A stretch of DNA of 33,121 nt from a virus. This document shows positions 8,151-16,115 of this stretch, one piece after another. The notes below the pieces were generated by a model, which saw nothing but the letters and a program-made list of their open reading frames with translations, searched no databases and had not been told where the DNA came from. The stretch is from IMG/VR virus record IMGVR_UViG_3300034018_000288, positions 1 through 33,121 of that record; one strand, given 5' to 3'. Every line of letters starts with the position of its first letter. Position 1 is the stretch's first letter. Position numbers and translations under genes: made by a program.

Positions 8151-11100
8151 ATGGCTACTGGGCCTTGGGATCAATACAAATCAGGCCCAACCAAAGGGCC
8201 TTGGGATCAGTACGCCGCTGCGCAAGAACAAGAACAAGTCGCGACGCAAAAACCTGAAACAGCACAAGAATCTACTTCAAATCCGTTTGCGGGGATGATT
8301 GGTCAAGCTGCGTCTTTAACTGGTGCCGGTATTGAAGCAGTTGCAGAAGTTGCCGAGCGAGTCGGCGACAAATTGGAATTGGCTGTGCCATTGTCAGACA
8401 TAAGCCCAGAAGACATTAAGAGCAAAAAACAACTTCAGCCTTTGTTTGACTGGGCAAAGTCGTTAAAGGATTTTGACGAAAGCATTGGCTACCAACCAAG
8501 CACACAACTTAAAGATTTAGGTACTAACCCACTTAACGCCGTTCCTTTTATCGCCGAGCGTGTAATTACGTCTGCCCCTGACATGGTCGCCGCAGTTGCT
8601 GTTTTACCAGCATATGTAATGGCGCGAACAAAACAAATCTTGGACGAGCGTGTTAAGAACGACGAAAAAACGCTTGACGACGCTACTGTTGGCGATGTAA
8701 CTGCTGCGGCTACTGCCGCTGTCATTGAGTCCACACTTGAACGCTTCGCCACCAAAGGTTTGTTTAAACCTACTACCGCTAAAACAGGTACAGGTAGGGT
8801 CGCCAAAGAAACAGGTATTCAAGCGGGCACTGAAGTTGCTGAAGAAGAAGCGGCTTATCTTGGCGAAGCTGCGGGCACAAAGAAAGGGCTGAGCGGGGAA
8901 GAAGCTCTGACTCGCGGCGCTGAAGCAGCAATTGTTGGTGGTGGCCTCGGCGCTACTGTGCAAGGCACAAAAGAACTTCTTGCACCAAAGACGCCGCCCA
9001 CTACCGAACAAGAACGCCAAACAATCCTAGACACTTTGGCAGGCGACATGCAGGAGCCAGCCGATTTGTTTGCGGATCAAGAAGGCCAGCAAGCTGCACC
9101 AAAATCTCAAGTTGATCGCTACAAGCAGCGTGCTGATGAAGCGTTGCGGACTTCTGCGCAATCTGCGAAGTATGGTGACGTTGATCAAACATTACCGTCC
9201 TCCAACGAGCCACCCGGTTTGTTTACAGATGTAGACACCGGCGCTGCAACCACCGCAACATCAAGCGCCCCTGCTGTTCGTGCACCAGCAGCCCCCGCTC
9301 AGTCACTTGAAGCCTACAGCGATTTCGTACGGCAGTACACAGAATTGCGGGATGAGTACAACTCTCTGCCATCTGGCCAGATAGATCAAGCGGGCATGAA
9401 CTTGCGTAAGACCATCCAGAAAAATCTGGCTGAAGTCGTTGACGCCAACATGGGTTTGATCCGCAGCAAAGGTGTGGCCAATCAACTTAAGAACCCTGTG
9501 TTTGATGGTTCGCAAGTATTGGCTCGACTTGAGCCAAATGTCGGCCAACCCCGTGCTATGCAAGGGAACTTGTTTGGTACGTTCCAAGCTGCCACCCGCC
9601 TCGCAACAAACGCTATGGCTTTGTCGGGCCAAAACCCAGATGGCGCAATCCAAGAATTGGAAAACAAACGCGCTCGTATGCAGGAAAAGGTTGACTCGGG
9701 CGGTTATACCGACGCAGAAGTTATCAGCAGACGTCCTGCTGGTATGACATCTGGCCAAGCACTTAAAAACAGAGATTCAATCCTCCAACGTCTTCTACAA
9801 GAAACAAACGCTGAGATTGACCACGCAATCGACATTGTGCAAAAGCGTACGGGCCAGCCTCGCGCTATGCAGGGTAAATTGTTTGGCCAACCAGAAGGCC
9901 AGCCTGACGTTGGTACAGAGAAGGCCGAAAATATTGAAGACGTGTTTAACGCTGCAAACGCAGCTGAATTGAACAAGTCTCGTATGCGGGCAACAGAAAA
10001 ATCCAAAAAAATTGAAGCTGCTAACAGGGGCCGCAACCAGCAAGCTGGGGCTTCAATGACTGCAAGCGAACGTGTTGCGCTCTTTAAGTCTGAGAGAAAG
10101 CGCGTTGAAGGTGAACTTGCAAAAGCCCGCGCTGAATTGACGCGGCTGCAAAGTCTCGCCGCCCGCCCTGCTGGTGAGATAGGGTATAGGCCCACATCTG
10201 AAGATATTCGTGCGGTGACTGACACCATCAACGGGTACGAAAGAACTTTGCAAGGCGTGCGTGAGCAGCTCCAAGATGCAGAAGCCGATTTTGATAACGG
10301 CATAGAAACGCCTACTCCACGTCAGCGGCAGGAGATTCAGCGCGTAGATTTGACGGCTGAACAAGAGCAGTTGTTTGATACAGAAAATTTTGAGGATAAC
10401 GCCGTAGAAGTAACCGAGCGTAAGGCAGCGCCAATAGTAGATGAGCGCGGTGCAATAGTGCCATCCTCTAAAAAAGGAGAGAACCCAATTGCATCTGCCG
10501 GGTTTAAAACTCTTGATGAAGACAACAACATATCTGACAATCTTGTGGGCGCAACTTTTATTACCGGTATGGATGTATCGGCAAGAAACAAAGGCGCTGG
10601 TACAAGACTTTTAAACGCAATTACAAACTGGGCTGATACAAATGGCAAGACGTTGGTTCTTGTCCCTTCTGCAAATCCAGACCCTGAGTTGGGTGGGTTA
10701 TCCCAAAAACAATTAAAGGCTTGGTATGCACGCAATGGATTTGAAGACCGTGTAGATTACATGGTTAGAGTTCCTACTGAAGAAAGAACTCAAGAAACCG
10801 AAAAAATCCAAGAAACTAAACCCGCTGAGATTGTCCGCGAAGGTAAAAAGCCACCAGAGAAATCTGTAAAAGCCCCTGCTACAGACACAGAACACATTGT
10901 GCAGACAGAAGAGGGCGGCAAGATCAAAGGTTTCTTTGACTCCATCCTGCCTGCATCGAGCTCTCCTGCGGAGCAGGAACGTCACGGTAATTCAAAGAAC
11001 ACCGCTGCTGAAACCATGCTGGAGTTTGATATTGCCCGACCGGGCGAGACAACCAGCGCTGGTTCACAGAAGATGCTCGACTACCTTGCCCGCCGTGTGG

Positions 11101-14100
11101 GTGGCCAAGAGAAACTAAACAAACTTCTGGCTGCGTTGCAAAATGCGTCGCCCGATGAACAATCGCGCCTACTTAAAAACGCAGGGCTCCCAGACCTCAC
11201 CACCCGCCGTGGTATGGATGAGTTCAGTTCGCAGGTGCAGGAATATGTTGACCAGATGGTGGCCACAGGTGAAGGCCCGCTGTACAACATAAGAACAAGC
11301 AAGATGCGTCCGTCCCAAGTTACTGGGACAAAGCTGCCGTACCAAGAAACTATCACCACTGCTGTTACGGTTACACAAAGATACGACACACCTCTTGGTG
11401 AAAAGCCACGACGTCCAAGTCAAGGTATCAAAGAAATAGTTCGTGACATCAACGACAATAAGCTGCGTGCGGCTGCATTGGTCCTCAAGCAGATGACTGG
11501 GAAGATTTCTCCCCAAGCGCAGGCTGCTATTACATACCTGACCAACCTGAACCGTTCCACATTTGGGGATGCACTCAGGGATTTGGCGTTCGATCTTGCG
11601 TACTTTGAGCTTGACCCTAAATATTACGGTGCAGGTTCTACGTTCTACAAAGAAGGCGGTAAGTACGCACAAGACTTCCGTGCATGGATTGAAACCAATC
11701 TTGATGCAAGCACAGTTGCGTTACTTGATGAGTTGATTGCGGAACACAAACAAAACGCAGCAGAAGCTGAAAAGTTTGAGAACGCCATAACTGCTTACAA
11801 CCAACTGTTAGAAATTGCGGCGGAAAAAAATCGCAAGAAAGCTGAAGGGCAAGGGGCCAAGTTGCCCAAAGCACCACGCAGGAAGAGAACCGCCAAAGAA
11901 CGTCTTGCCACTATGCAAGAGGAAGCGGAGACTGAAGCAGGTGAAGGCGAAGAAACTTTAGAGCCGTTTACAGAAGCAGACACAAGGAACTTACCCACTG
12001 TTGAGATGCTTACTGAAGTGCATCCAGCCATCCGTCGATTGCTGATGGACGGTGATACACACGGCGCTCTTGAACTTCTTGCGCAAGTAAAAAACAACAA
12101 GTACTACGCTGAATTGGCTCAACGCATCCTCGACACCGGCTTTACAGCTGAGACACGGTTGATTGACCCCGACACTATAAAGTCGTTGTCTAACGACCCG
12201 AAAGTAACTGAGTCTTTGAACGAGCGGTTAGATGCTCTGCGTGATTTGGTTGAAACTTTGTTCCCGCAAGAACAGCAAGCTTCCATCATCAGCGATTTGA
12301 AATCCGGCAAGTTGCGTAATCTTTTATACGCGCTTGAAACCATGCAGGGCACGTTGGAGAAAAACGGTGGGACTGAGTCCAACCAGCAGCTCCTTGATAG
12401 CGTAATAGACTTGGTGAACCGCGAGTTTGTATGGATCGGTAAGTACGAACCAGCCAGCGACATAATCGTCATGCGCCAAGGCGTGGGCCAACTTACGAAC
12501 CACTTGTTGTTGCATGAGAGCTTGCACGCCGCTGCATCTCATCTGTTGGACAACCCTAATCGGTTGGTTGGGATTCAACGCCAAGGTTATGACCGCCTCA
12601 ATGAGTTGTTCCAGTACTCCAAGGGTTTGCTGGAACAGAAGGGCATAACTTCAGACACCGTGTATGGTCTGCAAGATTTGCATGAGTTTGTTTCTGAGGC
12701 AATGACAAACCCAGAGTTGCAAGCGTTGCTGCGTTCTATTCGGTACAAAGCTGCACCGTTCTCTTTGTGGAATCGCTTCACTGACTCTGTAAGCAAACTG
12801 TTCAACGTAAAACCCGGCGAGCCAAGCAACGTCATGGTAGAGGTCATGTTTGCTGCTGATGCAATGATGGCCGGTACGATGTCCTTGGAGGGTATGCAAG
12901 GGTCAAGCACTCCAAGAGCGATGGCCACAAAAGGCCCACGCCGACGCACAACTGTGCCACCCGGTATGCCAAACCAGCCTTCGACAATTCGTCGCTGGAT
13001 GATGGCCGATACGTGGACATCAGGAAAGATGCGAGAGATTCGCAGTATGAACGCAGGGGCGCGTAAAGCGTATCTCGGCATGTTGACATTGCGCCAGATC
13101 AATGATTTGGTTGGCGGACGTATCGGGCAGATTGGCAACTTCATCAATGTGACTGAGAAGTTCCTCGCCCGCAAGTCTCAGATATTGAAAGAGTCGGGCG
13201 ATATTGCCCAGAAGTGGGAACGTCTGCAAGCTGCTGACCCTGAGATGTCTCGTAAGCTCGGTGTAGTGATGCACAGCGCAACCATTCTTGAGATCGACCC
13301 AGACAAAGCTACGTTGGCCCAGCGTACAAACAACGCCAAATTGATGAACGACTGGAGGGCATTGAATCCTGAAGCCAAGACAATTTACCGTGAGGTGCGG
13401 AATTTCTACGAACGCAGATACAGCCAATACAAGCGTTTGATGAACCGTCGCATTATTCAAATGCGGCAGTTGGGTGTGTCCGAAGCTACGATCACAGAGA
13501 TTCGTAACGAATTTGAGAAGGGTAAGCGGGCTGGTCCTTATTTCCCTCTGATGCGTTTTGGCCGCTTTTGGTATCAGGTGGGCAAAGGTCAGAACCGTGA
13601 ATACTACATGTTTGAGTCTGAGGCAGCCCGTGATATGCACCGGGATGAACGGTTGAAACGCGACCCACATTTGGGTTCCACCATTGGCCAGAACATTGGT
13701 AACGACTATCAACAGCAGATGGACTTCCATGCGCGTGAGTCTGCGTTCTTGAAGTCTGCGTTTGCTGGCGTGGATAGTATGGACATGACTGGGCTTACAC
13801 CAGCCGAGGCAGACAAACGCCGCACTGAGTTGAAGGACAACCTGTATCAGACATATCTGGCCAATCAGCCAGACCGCAGTATGCGCAACGCCTTTGTACA
13901 CCGCAACAGTATTGCCGGTTACTCAGAGGATGCGCTGCGTAGCTTTGCGTCGTCATCATTCAGTATGGCATACCAGATGTCACGGTTTGAATATTCTCCA
14001 GAAATGTTCTCACAGCTGGACGCCGCTCGCGCACAGATTAAAGGTCGTTTCACCCCCGGCGCGGCTTTTGACCCTGCGCTTGTGAGAGAAAACGATGAGT

Positions 14101-15845
14101 TGCGTGACTATGTTGGAGAGATTGACAGGCGTTTGGCGGGGATGTTGAACCCAACCGACACTGGAAAATGGGTGTCGTACTTTTCAAACATTGGGTTTAT
14201 CTATTACTTGACGTCTATCGGCTCAGCCGTCGTTAACGTGATGGGCGGCGCAATGATTGGCGTGCCAACGCTCATTGGACAACAAGTCCGTGCAAACCCC
14301 AAGATGGGTTACACAGAAGCAACGGCTCGCGTGCTGTACAACACGTCAAAAACAATGGCGCAAATTATGCTCACTGGATTTGATGTGCAGGCGGGCGGGC
14401 GCGTTCTGGATTCAAAACTGTTGTCTCCTTCGTTGGATAGATCAAAAAGTTTGTCCGCAGTAGATAGGGCCGCATATAACCGGTTTGTTGCTGATGGACT
14501 GATTGATATAACGGCTGCGTATGACCAATCAGGTTTGGCGTCCAGCCCAACCTCTGAATACAACAGCATCCCCAACAAAGCTATGCAAGTTGTAGCTTAC
14601 GCTTTTCACCACGCAGAGCGGTTCAACCGCGAGATTATTGCAATGTCTGCGTTCCGATCTGCAATGGAGAAACGAGCCAACTATCCAAACCAACAGCAGG
14701 CGTTTGCTGAATCAATTGCGGAAGCAAAAGACTTGACCGCCCGCTCTATGTTTGATTACTCCGAGGCCAACAAGCCCCGCTTTTTGCAAAACGCAGTCGC
14801 AAAAATTATTCTCCAATTCAAACAGTTTCCACAGCAGATGACTTGGTTCTTGGCAAACAGCGCTTGGAATTCGTTTGGTAATTTGCCAGAAGCAGAAAAA
14901 CGTGAAGCCCGCGCCCGGTTTGTTGGCACGATGGGTATGGCGGCTATCTTCTCTGGAGTCACTGGTCTCTGGGGATTCTCAACTGTGGCTGCTATCGTTA
15001 ACGCCGTAGCCCAAGCAACAGCGGGTGACGACGATGAGCCGTTTGATTTTGAGCTTGAGTTTGCAAACTGGGCGGTCAATACGTTTGGTAAGAACATGGG
15101 TACTATGCTGTCACGCGGTATGGGTAACGCTGCTGGTATTGATCTGCACAGCCGTTTGTCTTTAGATGGTATGTGGTTCCGTGATGGTCGCCAAAACCAA
15201 GATGCCGTAAGCGCGGTTGAGTCTTATATGGTTGGATTACTTGGGCCAACGGTTGGTGGTCTCCCCGTGACTGCTGCTCGTGTATATGACCTGTACAACA
15301 AAGGTCATGGAGATCGTGCGCTTGAAGCCGCGCTACCCGGATTTGCTAAGCAACCTATGATTGCTTACAGGTATTCGCAGGAGGGCGCAAAAACTTTGCA
15401 AGGTGACATCATGAAGAAGGAGTTCACTCCTTTTGAATTGATGATGCAGTCTTTAGGTATCCGGCCCGCTGACCTTGCAGAAATCCAATTCCGTAACATC
15501 AAAGTCAAAGGCCAAGAGCAAGCAATCATAAAGAAACGTCAAAACATGTTGAACATTTTTGCATTGACTTTCATGGCCAATGACCCCAAAGGTAATCAGG
15601 AAGCCTTTGACAAGATCATGAAGTTCAACAAGAAATACCCGTCAATGGCTATTGATGCTGATGGAATGATTAACTCCATAGCTGGCAAACTGGAGAAGTC
15701 TGCACAAACTGATCACGGTTTGTATGTAGACCCCAAACTGCAATACTTGTTTAAGGACACATATATTAAGAAGCTGACTGAGAAAGAGCCAGAGGGCCCG
15801 TGGAACAAATACAAAACGCCTGCAATGGAAACCGCCGAAGAATAA
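8151..15845 (+). CDS. giant polyvalent virion protein with GNAT, zincin and PLxRFG parts
   Basis: This 2564-residue protein takes nearly a quarter of the window. In order: two GPWDQY motifs (4-9, 16-21); hydrophobic helices at about 125-145 and a Gly/Ala/Glu-rich region at 200-280; Gln-rich linkers with short LF motifs (305-742); a GNAT domain at about 760-875 with the R-N-K-G-A-G-T loop around 815 and WYARNGFE; a zincin motif HESLH at 1455-1459 in LLLHESLHAAASHLL; the motif PLMRFG at 1799-1804, matching the PLxRFG domain of phage polyvalent proteins; hydrophobic stretches at about 2007-2045 and 2257-2291; and a last GPWNKY at 2549-2554. Family knowledge: polyvalent proteins are packaged and ejected with phage DNA and act on the new host. 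Domain calls come from motifs only; ejection is inferred. Confidence 0.88.
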   Translation: MATGPWDQYKSGPTKGPWDQYAAAQEQEQVATQKPETAQESTSNPFAGMIGQAASLTGAGIEAVAEVAERVGDKLELAVPLSDISPEDIKSKKQLQPLFDWAKSLKDFDESIGYQPSTQLKDLGTNPLNAVPFIAERVITSAPDMVAAVAVLPAYVMARTKQILDERVKNDEKTLDDATVGDVTAAATAAVIESTLERFATKGLFKPTTAKTGTGRVAKETGIQAGTEVAEEEAAYLGEAAGTKKGLSGEEALTRGAEAAIVGGGLGATVQGTKELLAPKTPPTTEQERQTILDTLAGDMQEPADLFADQEGQQAAPKSQVDRYKQRADEALRTSAQSAKYGDVDQTLPSSNEPPGLFTDVDTGAATTATSSAPAVRAPAAPAQSLEAYSDFVRQYTELRDEYNSLPSGQIDQAGMNLRKTIQKNLAEVVDANMGLIRSKGVANQLKNPVFDGSQVLARLEPNVGQPRAMQGNLFGTFQAATRLATNAMALSGQNPDGAIQELENKRARMQEKVDSGGYTDAEVISRRPAGMTSGQALKNRDSILQRLLQETNAEIDHAIDIVQKRTGQPRAMQGKLFGQPEGQPDVGTEKAENIEDVFNAANAAELNKSRMRATEKSKKIEAANRGRNQQAGASMTASERVALFKSERKRVEGELAKARAELTRLQSLAARPAGEIGYRPTSEDIRAVTDTINGYERTLQGVREQLQDAEADFDNGIETPTPRQRQEIQRVDLTAEQEQLFDTENFEDNAVEVTERKAAPIVDERGAIVPSSKKGENPIASAGFKTLDEDNNISDNLVGATFITGMDVSARNKGAGTRLLNAITNWADTNGKTLVLVPSANPDPELGGLSQKQLKAWYARNGFEDRVDYMVRVPTEERTQETEKIQETKPAEIVREGKKPPEKSVKAPATDTEHIVQTEEGGKIKGFFDSILPASSSPAEQERHGNSKNTAAETMLEFDIARPGETTSAGSQKMLDYLARRVGGQEKLNKLLAALQNASPDEQSRLLKNAGLPDLTTRRGMDEFSSQVQEYVDQMVATGEGPLYNIRTSKMRPSQVTGTKLPYQETITTAVTVTQRYDTPLGEKPRRPSQGIKEIVRDINDNKLRAAALVLKQMTGKISPQAQAAITYLTNLNRSTFGDALRDLAFDLAYFELDPKYYGAGSTFYKEGGKYAQDFRAWIETNLDASTVALLDELIAEHKQNAAEAEKFENAITAYNQLLEIAAEKNRKKAEGQGAKLPKAPRRKRTAKERLATMQEEAETEAGEGEETLEPFTEADTRNLPTVEMLTEVHPAIRRLLMDGDTHGALELLAQVKNNKYYAELAQRILDTGFTAETRLIDPDTIKSLSNDPKVTESLNERLDALRDLVETLFPQEQQASIISDLKSGKLRNLLYALETMQGTLEKNGGTESNQQLLDSVIDLVNREFVWIGKYEPASDIIVMRQGVGQLTNHLLLHESLHAAASHLLDNPNRLVGIQRQGYDRLNELFQYSKGLLEQKGITSDTVYGLQDLHEFVSEAMTNPELQALLRSIRYKAAPFSLWNRFTDSVSKLFNVKPGEPSNVMVEVMFAADAMMAGTMSLEGMQGSSTPRAMATKGPRRRTTVPPGMPNQPSTIRRWMMADTWTSGKMREIRSMNAGARKAYLGMLTLRQINDLVGGRIGQIGNFINVTEKFLARKSQILKESGDIAQKWERLQAADPEMSRKLGVVMHSATILEIDPDKATLAQRTNNAKLMNDWRALNPEAKTIYREVRNFYERRYSQYKRLMNRRIIQMRQLGVSEATITEIRNEFEKGKRAGPYFPLMRFGRFWYQVGKGQNREYYMFESEAARDMHRDERLKRDPHLGSTIGQNIGNDYQQQMDFHARESAFLKSAFAGVDSMDMTGLTPAEADKRRTELKDNLYQTYLANQPDRSMRNAFVHRNSIAGYSEDALRSFASSSFSMAYQMSRFEYSPEMFSQLDAARAQIKGRFTPGAAFDPALVRENDELRDYVGEIDRRLAGMLNPTDTGKWVSYFSNIGFIYYLTSIGSAVVNVMGGAMIGVPTLIGQQVRANPKMGYTEATARVLYNTSKTMAQIMLTGFDVQAGGRVLDSKLLSPSLDRSKSLSAVDRAAYNRFVADGLIDITAAYDQSGLASSPTSEYNSIPNKAMQVVAYAFHHAERFNREIIAMSAFRSAMEKRANYPNQQQAFAESIAEAKDLTARSMFDYSEANKPRFLQNAVAKIILQFKQFPQQMTWFLANSAWNSFGNLPEAEKREARARFVGTMGMAAIFSGVTGLWGFSTVAAIVNAVAQATAGDDDEPFDFELEFANWAVNTFGKNMGTMLSRGMGNAAGIDLHSRLSLDGMWFRDGRQNQDAVSAVESYMVGLLGPTVGGLPVTAARVYDLYNKGHGDRALEAALPGFAKQPMIAYRYSQEGAKTLQGDIMKKEFTPFELMMQSLGIRPADLAEIQFRNIKVKGQEQAIIKKRQNMLNIFALTFMANDPKGNQEAFDKIMKFNKKYPSMAIDADGMINSIAGKLEKSAQTDHGLYVDPKLQYLFKDTYIKKLTEKEPEGPWNKYKTPAMETAEE
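8160..8213 (+). repeat. short direct repeat coding GPWDQY twice
   Basis: Two 18-base copies (8160-8177 and 8196-8213) differ at one base and lie 36 bases apart at the very start of the giant gene. They encode GPWDQY twice in the first 21 residues. A third, diverged copy of the peptide (GPWNKY) is found 10 residues from the C-terminus. The repeat is seen directly; its role is unknown. Confidence 0.75.
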
Positions 15846-15872
15846 AAAACGCCCCGCTTTTTACGGCGGGGC
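15844..15872 (-). terminator. intrinsic terminator at the convergence point
   Basis: A perfect 7-bp GC stem (15851-15857 with 15866-15872, loop of 8 bases) is followed on the minus strand by C and then six T residues (15844-15849). This is a standard rho-independent terminator for the leftward replication operon, which ends at 15894. On the plus strand the stem is preceded by A residues and has no T tract after it, so it should stop rightward transcripts poorly. It starts right at the stop codon of the giant gene. Confidence 0.85.
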
Positions 15873-15893
15873 TAAGATCAAAGGAGAGAGCAA

Positions 15894-16115
15894 CTACAAG
15901 TTGCGCTTTGATTGTACGCGCTTAACCCGCCACACGCGCAAACCCCTCACTCCATCTTCTATTACTAACTTAATGATTGTCGCGTAGCCCAGACGTTTCA
16001 TCTTTTGTTCTACACGCTCACGGGCTTTTACATCATCTAGGCACGGGACAAAGAACGAACTCCCGATTCTGAACTTGTCCCACGCCAGTTGATATGTGAC
16101 CCCATCAATCTTCAT
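15894..16115 (-). CDS. small protein at the end of the replication operon, unknown
   Basis: The start is taken at 16115, giving 73 residues (MKIDGVTYQLAWDKFRIGSS and on), because an upstream in-frame ATG at 16163 would add 16 residues buried in the primase-helicase gene. The chosen start overlaps the end of that gene by 11 bases and has a weak AGGG upstream. The protein is basic, with alternating beta and helix, and ends GLRVWRVKRVQSKRNL. No catalytic motif is visible. It is the last gene before the terminator. The function is not recognised; the basic C-terminus would suit nucleic-acid binding, but that is only a guess. Confidence 0.7.
   Translation of the reverse strand: MKIDGVTYQLAWDKFRIGSSFFVPCLDDVKARERVEQKMKRLGYATIIKLVIEDGVRGLRVWRVKRVQSKRNL

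Noticed and set aside
9704-10303. 199-aa minus-strand ORF
   Set aside because: It is antisense to the giant gene, rich in Ser/Arg/Cys, with no recognisable domain or operon context.
13020-13901. 293-aa minus-strand ORF
   Set aside because: It is antisense to the PLxRFG region of the giant gene; long reverse ORFs are expected by chance opposite a 7.7-kb gene.
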